Shown piece by piece: positions 27,069 through 36,969 of a DNA stretch of 64,000 bases. Within the stretch, counting starts at the first letter, position 1, and each line of letters opens with the position of its first letter. The translations under genes and the position numbers were made by a program. The DNA lies in NCBI GenBank assembly GCA_016744415.1, contig JADGEL010000002.1, positions 620,001 to 684,000 on the forward strand, read 5' to 3'. The notes below the pieces were generated by a model. That model had not been told where the DNA came from. It did not search any database and saw nothing but the letters and a program-made list of their open reading frames with translations. Origin of the DNA: Flavobacteriaceae bacterium (lineage in GTDB: Bacteria > Bacteroidota > Bacteroidia > Flavobacteriales > Flavobacteriaceae).

Positions 27069-27093
27069 AAGAATTAATTAAATTTATAAGATT

Positions 27094-27972
27094 ATGTATA
27101 AAAATGTTTTTTCAAAAGTTATTTTAAGCTTGTTTTTCGTAAGCTTAATCACAATTTCTTGTAGTAGTGATGATGATCCAAACTCTCCTTCTATTACCCT
27201 TTCTCAAACTTCAATTGATGTAATAGCAGAAGAATCTAATTCCGTTACTGTAAGTTACTCAACAGATGTATTAGCAGGTAGCACAATTACCACAACCAAA
27301 TTGTTAGATGGAGTTCCTAGTGGAACACCAGAAACAACACCTATATCTTCTAGTTCAGGTAGTTTTGCTTACCAATTTATAGTTACTGTAGAAGATTCTG
27401 ATAGTGGTATTGTAAAATTTAATTTTACAATCACTGATGGAGATGGACAAACTTCACAAACAGAATTAGTGGTGAATGTTGAATTAACCAAAAGACAATT
27501 ATTATTAAAATACGATTGGCTACTTACTGATGAAATTAGAGTCGCTACGGGTTTAAGTGATATCAACCCTGTTTATACCGATGATGTATATAGATTCCAT
27601 GAAGATGGTACTTACCAAAAAAGTATTGGAGCAATGGCAGACACCTTTAGTGATATTTGGTACAAACACTGTGAATGGGATTTCGATGAAGATACTGGAG
27701 TTCTAAAAATGCATAGAACTGGAGCATTTGGGAGCGATGTTTATGATGTTATGACTATTACTATGATTGACAACACTGCTTTTGAAGCTGACATTACCTA
27801 TGAGGGATTAGATGCTTTTGACCCTTCATATGATCCAATTGAAGAATATGTTAAAAAAATGTCGGCACAAGCTAGAGGGAACTCTTTTGATCCATATATG
27901 CCTGGACCTGATGATGATGTAGAAGGACCTTCTCCAACTCCATGTAATGTTTCAGACTTTGTTAATAATTAA
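27094..27972 (+). CDS. Surface lipoprotein preceding SusC
   Basis: 292 residues. Lipobox ITISC at about residues 20-24 is followed by SSDDD, the acidic type of tail that marks surface-exposed lipoproteins in this phylum. Residues about 30-130 look Ig-like (SITLSQTSIDVIAEESNSVTVSYS...). The C-terminal part (YDWLLTDEIRV, DDVYRFHEDGTYQKS, CEWDFDEDTGVLKMHR) looks like a lipocalin-type beta-barrel. It is the first gene after the GntR operator, and a terminator-like hairpin separates it from susC. A glycan-binding or capture function is inferred from position only. Confidence 0.75.
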   Translation: MYKNVFSKVILSLFFVSLITISCSSDDDPNSPSITLSQTSIDVIAEESNSVTVSYSTDVLAGSTITTTKLLDGVPSGTPETTPISSSSGSFAYQFIVTVEDSDSGIVKFNFTITDGDGQTSQTELVVNVELTKRQLLLKYDWLLTDEIRVATGLSDINPVYTDDVYRFHEDGTYQKSIGAMADTFSDIWYKHCEWDFDEDTGVLKMHRTGAFGSDVYDVMTITMIDNTAFEADITYEGLDAFDPSYDPIEEYVKKMSAQARGNSFDPYMPGPDDDVEGPSPTPCNVSDFVNN

Positions 27973-27983
27973 TAATTAATTTG

Positions 27984-28020
27984 ATAGCGCATTGGCTAAT
28001 GCAGTTAATGCGCTATTTTT
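27984..28020 (+). terminator. Hairpin with T-run between the first lipoprotein gene and susC (possible attenuator)
   Basis: ATAGCGCATT (27984-27993) pairs with AATGCGCTAT (28007-28016) and is followed by TTTTT. The ATG of susC is only 12 nt further on. Within it, GCATT-GGCT-AATGC (27989-28002) can form a smaller, mutually exclusive hairpin. Since the operon must read through to susC, this is likely a partial terminator or attenuator. Confidence 0.6.
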
Positions 28021-28032
28021 CACCATATTATC

Positions 28033-31000
28033 ATGAAAAATATACTCCTATTTGTTTTTCTGAATGTTGTTTCCTACTCATTATTTGCCCAAAGTCTGCA
28101 AATATCTGGTATCATTTCAGATAGCACTGGCCCACTTCCTGGAGCTAGCATTTCTGTAGCCGATAAAAATATTGGAGCGGTAACAGACTTAGACGGAAAG
28201 TTTGAAATTACTGTTCAAAAAAATGATAAATTAATTATTTCATACTTGGGTTATAAAACTCAAGAAGTAATAATTAATGATCAAACACATCTTGACATAT
28301 TATTAATAGAAGAAGCAAATATGCTCGACGAATTAGTTGTTATTGGTTATGGTAGTGTTAGAAAAAAAGATTTAACGGGCTCCATTTCTTCTATTAAATC
28401 TGAAGAAATGATGAGTACTGTAGTAACTTCCGTTGACCAAGGTATTCAAGGTAAAGCTGCAGGTGTTGTAGTATCCTTTGGTTCAGGGCAACCTGGTTCA
28501 AAATCAAATATTCGTATTCGAGGCACTAGCTCAATTTTAGGAAATTTAGAGCCTCTTTATATTATCGATGGGGTTCCTATTTCTTCAAACACTAGCAATA
28601 TTGGGGCCGTAACTGGTCCCGCAATGAATCCTTTAGAAAGTTTAAATCCAAATGATGTTGAATCTATTGAAATCCTAAAAGATGCTTCAGCTACTGCTAT
28701 TTATGGTACTCGTGGAGCCAATGGAGTAATACTAATCACTACGAAAAAAGGGAAACTAGGCAAACCAGTTGTAAGTGTCAACTTCTCTTCTAGCATACAA
28801 GAAATAAACAATACAATTTCCATGTTAAATGCAGCTCAATTAGCAGAATTAGGTAATGAAGCTGCAGATAATGCTGGTGTAGATAGAAATCCAATATATG
28901 CAAGCCCAATCAATTTAGGTGTAGGAACTAATTGGCAAGATGAAATTTTTAGATTAGCTCCAATGAATAATGCTCAAATTTCTGTTAGAGGTGGGTCTGA
29001 AAACACAAAATACTCTATTTCTGCTAGTTATTTAAATCAGCAAGGTATCATCATAGGTTCAAAGTTTGAAAAAGGAACCTTTAGAATAAACTTAGATCAA
29101 CGCCTAACAGATAAAGTTAAAGTAGGAACAAATATAAACTTGAGCAGAAATATCTTAAATGGTGTAATTACTAATGCTGAATCTGCAATTCCATCAAGTG
29201 TTACTTCATGGGCATTAGAATTCAATCCAGGATTACCTGTCTTTGATGAAAATGGAGATTATACTTTTAGTAATAACACTTCTAATCCTCCTGTAGGAAA
29301 CCCTGTAGAAGATGCATTAAGAACAGATCAGCTTACCAAGTCAACCAGAATTTCTGGAAATGTTTATTTAGAGTGGGAAATTATTGAAAACTTAAAGTTT
29401 AAGACTTTCGTAGCTGGCGATTTCTTTTTTAACAAAGAACAAGCCTTTATTCCAAACGATGTCTATAGAGGTCAATCTAGTAACGGTCAGGCAGCAATAG
29501 CCAATTCAGAAGGTGGCAATTGGTTGTTTGAAAACACATTAACTTATAACAAATCAGTTGGAGAACATAAATTCAATGGTGTACTTGGATATTCTATGGA
29601 AGCTCAGAAAAGTGAATTTCTATTTGCAGCTACATCAGACTTTGATGACAACCGTTTAGGGTATAATGCAATTCAAGTGGGAGCGGATAAAACCTTGCTA
29701 TTTAATGGTGTGTCAGAACGTCAATTGCAATCGTTTCTTGGAAGAATAAATTATAGCTTTAAAGATCGGTATTTACTAACAGTATCTACTAGAGTTGATG
29801 GCTCTTCAGTATTTGGAACCGGAAATAAATATGGCGTTTTTCCATCGTTGGCTGCTGCCTGGAGAATTTCGGAAGAGTCATTTTTAGAGGATTCAGAAAC
29901 TATATCAGACCTAAAACTTCGATTAGGTCTTGGTCGCGTAGGAAATCAAGGGATTCAACCTTATGGTTCTATGGGACTTTTAGAAGTTACAGAAGCTTAT
30001 TTTGGAGAAAATGATATCGCCAAAGGCTTTGGCCCAGGCACAATGTCTAATAGCCTTTTAAAATGGGAAACAACAGATCAATTAGATGTTGGTATAGATG
30101 CAGGTTTTTTAAATAACCGAATTTCATTAACAGTTGATGTCTATTATAAACAAACCGAAGATTTGTTACTTAAACCAATTGTTCCTTATACAACAGGGTT
30201 TAGAGAAGCACTATTAAATGTTGGTAATTTAGAAAATAAGGGACTTGAGTTTTCTGTAAATTCAAGAAATATAGAAAAAGAGAACTTTAATTGGAGTACT
30301 AATTTCAACATTGCATTCAACAGAAATAAAATTACAAATATTGAAAGTGAAGAGCCAATTCCGGTCGGCTCATTACTAGGTGTTAATGGTTGGACAAATC
30401 TACAAGTTAATCAACCAATTGGCAATTTTTATGGATATCAGTCAAACGGCATTATCCAATCTAATGAAGATCCATCACAAATACCCTACTTCCCTGATTA
30501 TTCACCTAGCGCAGGTGACAGAAAATATGTAGATCAAAATGGAGACGGTATCTTAAATGAAGAAGATCACGTATTACTCGGAAATGCAAATCCTGATTTT
30601 TCTTATGGTCTTGGAAATACTTTTGAATATAAGAACTGGTCTTTAAACATTTTTATGTCTGGTGTATACGGTAATGAAATAGCTAACTTTAACAGATTTG
30701 GATTAGAAAGTTTTGACGGATTACGAAACAATTCAACAGCAGCTTTAAACCGGTGGACTATTAACAACCCAACAAATGAATATCCTAGAGCAAATGCCGA
30801 CCCTAGAAGGTCTAATACTTTTTCTGATATCCAAGTTGAAGATGGTTCTTATTTAAAAGTTAGGGATATTACATTAGGATACAACTTTAATTCAACTGTA
30901 TTATCAAAACTTGGTATGTCTAGTTTCAAACTTTATGCAAGTGCAAAAAACAGTTTTGTATTTACTAATTATTCAGGGTATGATCCTGAGGTAAACAGGT

Positions 31001-31089
31001 TTAGTGAAGACCCATTGAGATCTGGAGTTGATTACGGCTCATACCCAACTACAAGAATCTTCACATTTGGTGTTAACGCAACTTTTTAA
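28033..31089 (+). CDS. SusC-family TonB-dependent outer-membrane transporter
   Basis: 1018 residues, normal for SusC. Signal peptide ends SLFAQ (about 20). A carboxypeptidase-regulatory-like domain follows at about 22-100 (ISGIISDSTGPLPGASISV...GAVTDLDGKFEI, ISYLGYKTQEV), then the TonB box/plug (VVIGYGSVRKKDLTGSISS; IRGTSSILGNLEPLYIIDGVP; ATAIYGTRGANGVILITTKKGK) and a 22-strand barrel ending with the aromatic residue of GVNATF. It imports oligosaccharides delivered by SusD. Its start is just after the terminator-like hairpin. Confidence 0.95.
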   Translation: MKNILLFVFLNVVSYSLFAQSLQISGIISDSTGPLPGASISVADKNIGAVTDLDGKFEITVQKNDKLIISYLGYKTQEVIINDQTHLDILLIEEANMLDELVVIGYGSVRKKDLTGSISSIKSEEMMSTVVTSVDQGIQGKAAGVVVSFGSGQPGSKSNIRIRGTSSILGNLEPLYIIDGVPISSNTSNIGAVTGPAMNPLESLNPNDVESIEILKDASATAIYGTRGANGVILITTKKGKLGKPVVSVNFSSSIQEINNTISMLNAAQLAELGNEAADNAGVDRNPIYASPINLGVGTNWQDEIFRLAPMNNAQISVRGGSENTKYSISASYLNQQGIIIGSKFEKGTFRINLDQRLTDKVKVGTNINLSRNILNGVITNAESAIPSSVTSWALEFNPGLPVFDENGDYTFSNNTSNPPVGNPVEDALRTDQLTKSTRISGNVYLEWEIIENLKFKTFVAGDFFFNKEQAFIPNDVYRGQSSNGQAAIANSEGGNWLFENTLTYNKSVGEHKFNGVLGYSMEAQKSEFLFAATSDFDDNRLGYNAIQVGADKTLLFNGVSERQLQSFLGRINYSFKDRYLLTVSTRVDGSSVFGTGNKYGVFPSLAAAWRISEESFLEDSETISDLKLRLGLGRVGNQGIQPYGSMGLLEVTEAYFGENDIAKGFGPGTMSNSLLKWETTDQLDVGIDAGFLNNRISLTVDVYYKQTEDLLLKPIVPYTTGFREALLNVGNLENKGLEFSVNSRNIEKENFNWSTNFNIAFNRNKITNIESEEPIPVGSLLGVNGWTNLQVNQPIGNFYGYQSNGIIQSNEDPSQIPYFPDYSPSAGDRKYVDQNGDGILNEEDHVLLGNANPDFSYGLGNTFEYKNWSLNIFMSGVYGNEIANFNRFGLESFDGLRNNSTAALNRWTINNPTNEYPRANADPRRSNTFSDIQVEDGSYLKVRDITLGYNFNSTVLSKLGMSSFKLYASAKNSFVFTNYSGYDPEVNRFSEDPLRSGVDYGSYPTTRIFTFGVNATF

Positions 31090-31182
31090 ATTATGAACCG
31101 AGCAAACTCATATCCTTTTATATCCAAGAGAGTGATTAATAGCGAACAACATGTGACTGATTTAAAAAATAATTATAAACTC

Positions 31183-32685
31183 ATGAAAACTAAAATATAT
31201 ACATTCTGCTCATACGCTTTAATTGCATCATTAATTGTAGGTTGCGATTTTTTAGATGAAGATCCAAAATCTGTTATCAATTCTGAAACATATTATAAGA
31301 CCGAATCTGATGCAGTTGCAGCTACTAATGCCGTGTATGACTACATGACCGTTGGTACCTTAGGAATTTTTGATGATGGTTTTGGTGGTATCTTCTTCAA
31401 TGATTTTTGGGTGTTTAAAGATATTTTATCCGACAATTGTGAAGAAACAATAAATAGTGCTGAATATCAAGATCTATCTGAATTTAAATTCAATGCCAAT
31501 AATGTGCGAATCGAATATTATTGGGAAGATTTATATAGAACCATTTTTGCTGCAAATGTAGTTATTGACAGAGTTCCAGAAATTGATATGGATCCTATAA
31601 AAAGAGATCATTTGGTTTCTGAGGCAAAATTTATTCGTGCATTGATGTATTTTGAAGCGGTACGACTATTTGGTGAAGTTCCATTATTATTACATGAAAC
31701 CTCTACGATAGAAGAAGCAACAATTCCAAGAACTGACGTCCCATCTATTTATTCAGCTATTGTTGAAGATTTACAATACAGCAGTACACATTTATCTAAT
31801 GGCTATAGAGTTGGTAATGGAAGACCCGTACCAATGGCTTGTACTTCTCTTTTGTCTAAAGTATATTTAGAAATGGGTGAATATCAATTAGCTGCCGACA
31901 TGGCAGAAGATGTAATACAATCTGGCATCTTTGAATTATGGCCAGATTATGCTGATATTTTTAAACTAGACAACATGAATGAAGGTGAAATTATTTTTGC
32001 AGCGAATTTTAGTGGTAGTTTAAGTCAAGGTTTCAAACCAAATCAATACCATGTGAGGTTATTACCTTCAGAAATATATGATCCTGTAAGAGATGAAGGG
32101 CCACAAAATGCTTGGGGTTGGGAAAGACCAACAAATGATTTATTAGATAGTTATACTCCATTAGACAGAAGAGAAGATGTTACATTTATCAATTCTTTCA
32201 CCTATAGTGATGGTGCAACTATCAATTTTGATGACCATATTGGAAAATTCTGGGATCAAGAAAATGAACCAGAAGGCAACAGTACAGATACTGATGTTAT
32301 TTATTTGAGATATGCCGATGTGTTGCTTATTTATGCTGAAGCATTAAATGAAGTTAATAATGGCCCAAACTCCTTAGCCTATGACGCAATCAATCAAGTA
32401 AGAGAGAGAGCTCGTTTTAATGGTACAGTAACAAATGATATACTTCCAGATTTATCAGGAATGAATTATGACCAATTTAAAGATGCTATTTTATTAGAAC
32501 GAAGATGGGAATTTGTAATGGAAGGACAACGTTTTCATGATTTAGTTAGAATGAATAAATTGGTAGAAAAAGTAAATAGTTCTAATAAAGAAAATACAAC
32601 AGCTCAACCATATCATGAATTGTTGCCAATTCCACAAAGAGAACGAAATCTAAATCCTAATTTAACTCAAAATACTGGGTACTAG
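31183..32685 (+). CDS. SusD-family outer-membrane glycan-binding lipoprotein
   Basis: 500 residues from the ATG at 31183, which opens a proper lipoprotein signal (IASLIVGC, then DFLDEDPKSV). An in-frame ATG at 31093 would add 30 non-signal residues and is unlikely. Typical SusD features: LDEDPKSVINSETYYKTESDAVAATNAVY, the TPR helices (AKFIRALMYFEAVRLFGEVPL, SKVYLEMGEYQLAADMAEDVI) and the C-terminal ILLERRWEFVMEGQRFHDLVRM. It pairs with SusC to capture the glycan at the surface. Confidence 0.95.
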   Translation: MKTKIYTFCSYALIASLIVGCDFLDEDPKSVINSETYYKTESDAVAATNAVYDYMTVGTLGIFDDGFGGIFFNDFWVFKDILSDNCEETINSAEYQDLSEFKFNANNVRIEYYWEDLYRTIFAANVVIDRVPEIDMDPIKRDHLVSEAKFIRALMYFEAVRLFGEVPLLLHETSTIEEATIPRTDVPSIYSAIVEDLQYSSTHLSNGYRVGNGRPVPMACTSLLSKVYLEMGEYQLAADMAEDVIQSGIFELWPDYADIFKLDNMNEGEIIFAANFSGSLSQGFKPNQYHVRLLPSEIYDPVRDEGPQNAWGWERPTNDLLDSYTPLDRREDVTFINSFTYSDGATINFDDHIGKFWDQENEPEGNSTDTDVIYLRYADVLLIYAEALNEVNNGPNSLAYDAINQVRERARFNGTVTNDILPDLSGMNYDQFKDAILLERRWEFVMEGQRFHDLVRMNKLVEKVNSSNKENTTAQPYHELLPIPQRERNLNPNLTQNTGY

Positions 32686-32715
32686 ATTTTAATTAATTAA
32701 ACTTTGCATAAAAAT

Positions 32716-34458
32716 ATGAGTTTTAATAAATATCCGACCATAAAAATTAGTCCGGAACAGGACAACTGTGTTTTAGGCTGGGAACAAATTTGTAATCGCA
32801 TAAAAAAATCTATTGCAGCAACTGACAATCAAAATAAAAAAGTTGTTATTGAGTGCTATCAAGGCTGTAATTTAGAAGAAATTAAAAGTGTTATCTCTTC
32901 TTATTTTTCGAGGGATACCATTATTGACTCATCAGATTACATGAAATCTGAAGTTGACATTCGTAAAATGACTCAACCTGATGTGACTGACGACCGAGTC
33001 TTCGGGCGTATTACTCAACTTAGAATTATCGACTTCTTTGAAGTCTCTAAAATTAATACAATAAAAAATAAAAAGTTAACAAATAATACAACTTTTTATA
33101 TTGGTATTGGCGCTTCACTTCTAGTTGATCAACCTAATCTAATTATTTATGCAGATATGGCGCGTTGGGAAATTCAACAGCGCATGCGTAGCAATCAAGT
33201 TGATAATATCGGAATTAACGATCGAGAAGAATCAATTGAAAAACAATACAAACGAGCCTATTTTGTAGATTGGAGAGTTTGTGATGAACTTAAAAAAGAA
33301 TTACTTCCAAAATTCGATTATATCTTGGATACTAACAATGTTAATGAGCCTAAATTAGCAACAGGCGATGCCATTAGAAGTGCTTTAAACCAAGCTACCA
33401 AACAACCTTTTAGTGTTGTACCTTACTTTGATGCTGGCCCCTGGGGAGGACAATGGATGAAAGAAAAATTTGACCTAGATAAAAATTCTAAAAACTTTGC
33501 ATGGAGTTTTAATTGTGTCCCCGAAGAGAATAGCTTACTCATCGAATTTTCGAATACCAATTTTGAAGTCCCATCAATCAATGTTGTTTTTTATAAACCA
33601 ATTGAATTATTAGGGCCTTCTGTATACAATGAATTTGGCGCTGAATTTCCTATTCGCTTCGACTTTTTAGATACCATGGGTGGTGGTAATTTAAGTTTAC
33701 AGGTTCATCCTTTAAAATCATATATCAAAGAACAATTTGGGATGGATTACACCCAAGATGAGAGTTATTATATGTTAGATGCAGGTGAAGATGCTTTTGT
33801 ATATTTAGGAACCAATGACGGTATTGATTCTTCTGATATGATAGATGAACTAAAGCATTCACAAGTTAACGGACATATTTTTGATGCCGAAAAATATTCA
33901 ACAAAATGGAACGCTAAAAAGCACGATCACTTTTTAATCCCAGCCGGAACAGTTCATTGTTCAGGAAAGGATTGTATGGTTTTAGAGATTAGTGCTACAC
34001 CCTATATTTTTACATTTAAATTATGGGATTGGGGCAGGTTAGGTATGGATGGTAGACCAAGACCTATTTCTATTGAACATGGAGAAAAAGTAATTCAATG
34101 GGATAGAACTCCTGATTGGACCGCAAATAATTTAATAAATCAATTTGAAGAAATTAGTTCTGGAGAAGGGTGGATTGAAGAAAAAACAGGACTACATGAT
34201 CTTGAATTTATAGAAACCCGAAGACAATGGTTTGATTGTAAAGTATCTCACAATACAAACAACACATTAAATGTATTGATGTTAATTGATGGAGAAGAGG
34301 CAATAATTGAAAGCCCAAATCATGCATTTGAACCTTTTATAGTGAATTATGCCGAAGCAATCATAATACCAGCAAATGTTGGTGAATATTCCATTACTCC
34401 AACAGATAAAAATAAGAAAGATAAAATTGCAGTTATAAGAGCATTTGTTAAAAGTTAA
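32716..34458 (+). CDS. manA: Class I mannose-6-phosphate isomerase, long form
   Basis: 580 residues from the ATG at 32716; a TTG four codons upstream is also possible. The C-terminal half (about 215-580) is the cupin isomerase: GPWGGQWMKEKF, metal-binding GNLSLQVHPLKSY and HFLIPAGTVHCSG. The N-terminal about 200 residues are an extra domain reminiscent of a P-loop nucleoside-kinase-like fold without a good Walker A (VVIECYQGCNLEEI, RAYFVDWRVCDELK). Long forms of this kind are familiar in Bacteroidota. In this operon it would convert mannose-6-phosphate into fructose-6-phosphate, consistent with the GH92 gene. Its stop is followed after 10 nt by the transporter. Confidence 0.85.
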   Translation: MSFNKYPTIKISPEQDNCVLGWEQICNRIKKSIAATDNQNKKVVIECYQGCNLEEIKSVISSYFSRDTIIDSSDYMKSEVDIRKMTQPDVTDDRVFGRITQLRIIDFFEVSKINTIKNKKLTNNTTFYIGIGASLLVDQPNLIIYADMARWEIQQRMRSNQVDNIGINDREESIEKQYKRAYFVDWRVCDELKKELLPKFDYILDTNNVNEPKLATGDAIRSALNQATKQPFSVVPYFDAGPWGGQWMKEKFDLDKNSKNFAWSFNCVPEENSLLIEFSNTNFEVPSINVVFYKPIELLGPSVYNEFGAEFPIRFDFLDTMGGGNLSLQVHPLKSYIKEQFGMDYTQDESYYMLDAGEDAFVYLGTNDGIDSSDMIDELKHSQVNGHIFDAEKYSTKWNAKKHDHFLIPAGTVHCSGKDCMVLEISATPYIFTFKLWDWGRLGMDGRPRPISIEHGEKVIQWDRTPDWTANNLINQFEEISSGEGWIEEKTGLHDLEFIETRRQWFDCKVSHNTNNTLNVLMLIDGEEAIIESPNHAFEPFIVNYAEAIIIPANVGEYSITPTDKNKKDKIAVIRAFVKS

Positions 34459-34468
34459 ATTAAAAATT

Positions 34469-35830
34469 ATGACCACAGATAAAACAAAATCATCAATGAA
34501 ATATGTAATAATGATATCTGTTGTTGCTGCAATTGGCGGTTTACTCTTTGGATATGACACAGCGGTAATTGCTGGGGCTATAGGCTCTTTACAAACCAAA
34601 TTTAATTTATCGCCTGCTATGACTGGTTGGGCTGCATCAAGTGCTATTTGGGGCTGTATTATTGGAGTTATATTTGCTGGAATCTTAAGCGATAAATTTG
34701 GCAGAAAAAAAGTGCTAATACTTTCGGCTGTATTATTTGCAATTTCAGCAATAGGGTCTGCAATACCTAACAATTTGACTCATTTTGTATTAGCGCGTTT
34801 AGTTGGCGGAATTGGTGTAGGTGTTGCTTCTATGCTATCTCCAATGTATATTTCTGAAATTGCACCAGCTAAAATACGCGGCACCTTGGTAACCTTATAT
34901 CAATTAGCAATTGTATTAGGTATTAATCTTATTTATTTTGTAAATTTAAAAATTGCTGGGTCAGGAACAGAACAATGGAATATTGATACAGGATGGAGAA
35001 TCATGCTTGGTTCTGAGATTATCCCAGCGCTTCTTTTTTTAGTTTTACTATTCTTTATTCCAGAAAGCCCAAGATGGTTAGCCAGTAAAGGAAAGACTAA
35101 CGCTGCAACCCAAATTCTAGAAAAATTAAATGGTAAAGAGAAAGCAAAAACCTTACTAAAAGAAATTGAAGAATCTTTTAAAGAAGAAAAAGGTACTTTG
35201 AAAGAATTATTTCAACCTGGTCTTCGAATGGCAATGATTGTTGGTATGTTTTTAGCTTTATTTTCTCAAATTACAGGAATCAATGCTATTATTTATTATG
35301 CTCCAGAAATATTTAAGAGTGTAGGATTCGGAACAGATTCAGCGATGTTTCAAACGGTTATCATTGGAATTGTAAATACCCTTTTTACCTTTGTAGCAAT
35401 TGCTTATATAGATAAATATGGTAGACGAACTTTGTTACTTTGGGGAATTACAGGGATGATAATTTGTTTGGGTAGTGTCGGAATGTTATTTTATTTAGAC
35501 CTTAGTTCAGGCCCATGGTTATTAATCTTTATTTTAGGGTTTATAGCATCGTTTGCAATGTCATTAGGCCCAATTCCTTGGGTATTAATATCAGAAATTT
35601 TCCCAACAAAAATTAGAGGTGTGGCTATGTCAATTTCAATTTTAATGGTATGGATAGGTGTTGTCCTTATTACTCAATTAACACCGATGTTATTAGATGG
35701 AATTGGTGGTGCGTTTACCTTTTGGGTATTTATGACCAATGCTATAATTCTACTTATTTTTACATTTAAAATGATTCCAGAAACCAAAGGAAAAACCTTG
35801 GAGGAAATTGGTCAAATGTGGAAGAAATAA
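34469..35830 (+). CDS. MFS sugar porter (inner-membrane sugar/H+ symporter)
   Basis: 453 residues from the ATG at 34469; a TTG at 34445 would overlap the isomerase gene. About twelve hydrophobic helices are visible, with sugar-porter signatures GGLLFGYDTAVIAGAIGSL, SDKFGRKKVLI, PESPRWLASKGK, ITGINAIIYYAPEIF, DKYGRRTLLL and PETKGKTLEEI. It should carry the monosaccharide released in the periplasm into the cytoplasm, where the ROK kinase would phosphorylate it. It is related to XylE/GLUT-type carriers; the sugar is inferred as mannose from context. Confidence 0.9.
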   Translation: MTTDKTKSSMKYVIMISVVAAIGGLLFGYDTAVIAGAIGSLQTKFNLSPAMTGWAASSAIWGCIIGVIFAGILSDKFGRKKVLILSAVLFAISAIGSAIPNNLTHFVLARLVGGIGVGVASMLSPMYISEIAPAKIRGTLVTLYQLAIVLGINLIYFVNLKIAGSGTEQWNIDTGWRIMLGSEIIPALLFLVLLFFIPESPRWLASKGKTNAATQILEKLNGKEKAKTLLKEIEESFKEEKGTLKELFQPGLRMAMIVGMFLALFSQITGINAIIYYAPEIFKSVGFGTDSAMFQTVIIGIVNTLFTFVAIAYIDKYGRRTLLLWGITGMIICLGSVGMLFYLDLSSGPWLLIFILGFIASFAMSLGPIPWVLISEIFPTKIRGVAMSISILMVWIGVVLITQLTPMLLDGIGGAFTFWVFMTNAIILLIFTFKMIPETKGKTLEEIGQMWKK

Positions 35831-35858
35831 TTAATCCTAAGTGAAAACAGAATATACA

Positions 35859-36965
35859 ATGAATACAAATGATTCTGATCTAATAATTTTAACCCTCGAT
35901 GCTGGAGGAACTAATTTTGTATTCACCGCAATGCAACATGGTGAGATTATTGGTGAATCAATTCATTTACCAGCATCAACAAAAAATGAAGTGTCATGTA
36001 CTCAAACAATCATCGAAGGCTTTGAGCTATTAAAACTAAAGCTTGGTAAAGAAATTAAAGCTATCAGTTTCGCTTTTCCTGGTCCAGCTGATTATCAAAA
36101 TGGAATTATTGGGGATTTACCAAATTTTCCAGGAATCAATGGAAATTATCCTTTGAAAGCTATCCTTGAAGAGCATTTTAACATTCCGGTTTTTATCAAT
36201 AATGATGGGAACTTATTCGCTTATGGCGAAGCATTGGTTGGAATTCTTCCCAAAATAAATGATGAATTAAAAAGTTATGGGAGTCCAAAAACATTTCAAA
36301 ACCTTATAGGAATAACTTTAGGAACTGGGCTTGGATGTGGTATTGTTATTAATAAAACGCTTTTAAATGGCGATAACTCAACAGCTGGTGAAATTCATAA
36401 TATGTCAAATCCCAATAACAATAATTGGAGTATAGAAGAAAGTGTAAGTACAAGAGCAATACAAAGTATGTATGCCGAATATGCAGGTATTAAAATTGAC
36501 GATTCTGTAATGCCAGAGCAAGTTTTTAAAATTGCCATCGGTGAGCGTGATGGTAATAAAAATGCTGCGATTTGTACATTTCAAGAATATGGAAAGGCCT
36601 TAGGGTTCGTTATTGGAAATGTGATTGCATTAATTGATGGTATCGTTGTAATTGGAGGTGGTATTACAGCAGCTTGGAATTTATTTTCACCAGCACTTTT
36701 CAATTCTATAAATTCTAAATATACCCATAGCAATGGCTCAACTTCAAATAGAACAACTCCAAAAGTCTTTAATTTAGAAGACAATAATCAATACCAAACT
36801 TTTCTAGAAGGTACAATTGAAACAATTCATGAAGTATCTTTAAATATCAATACCAAATATGATAACATGCAAAGAACAGGCATCATCCTTTCAAAAAAAA
36901 ATGCTAGTTACTCAACCTCTTTAGGTGCTTATCATTTTGCCATTTCCCAACTCAATAATAAGTAA
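35859..36965 (+). CDS. ROK-family sugar kinase
   Basis: 368 residues from the ATG at 35859; a GTG at 35841 is an alternative start. ROK signatures: LTLDAGGTNFVF (phosphate loop), ISFAFPGPADYQNGIIGDLPNFPGI, FINNDGNLFAYGEAL, GITLGTGLGCGIV and IDGIVVIGGGIT. The usual zinc-binding CxCGxxGCxE stretch is replaced by NPNNNNWSIEE, so the fold is stabilised differently. Between the porter and the glycosidase genes, a cytoplasmic hexokinase acting on mannose or glucose is the natural reading. Confidence 0.85.
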   Translation: MNTNDSDLIILTLDAGGTNFVFTAMQHGEIIGESIHLPASTKNEVSCTQTIIEGFELLKLKLGKEIKAISFAFPGPADYQNGIIGDLPNFPGINGNYPLKAILEEHFNIPVFINNDGNLFAYGEALVGILPKINDELKSYGSPKTFQNLIGITLGTGLGCGIVINKTLLNGDNSTAGEIHNMSNPNNNNWSIEESVSTRAIQSMYAEYAGIKIDDSVMPEQVFKIAIGERDGNKNAAICTFQEYGKALGFVIGNVIALIDGIVVIGGGITAAWNLFSPALFNSINSKYTHSNGSTSNRTTPKVFNLEDNNQYQTFLEGTIETIHEVSLNINTKYDNMQRTGIILSKKNASYSTSLGAYHFAISQLNNK

Positions 36966-36969
36966 ACTG

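Noticed and set aside
31093-31182. Upstream ATG for the SusD gene
   Set aside because: It would put 30 residues before a proper lipoprotein signal with lipobox; the start at 31183 is better.
36925-36969. Upstream start for the six-hairpin lipoprotein
   Set aside because: It lies inside the kinase gene and hides the lipoprotein signal that begins at 36970.
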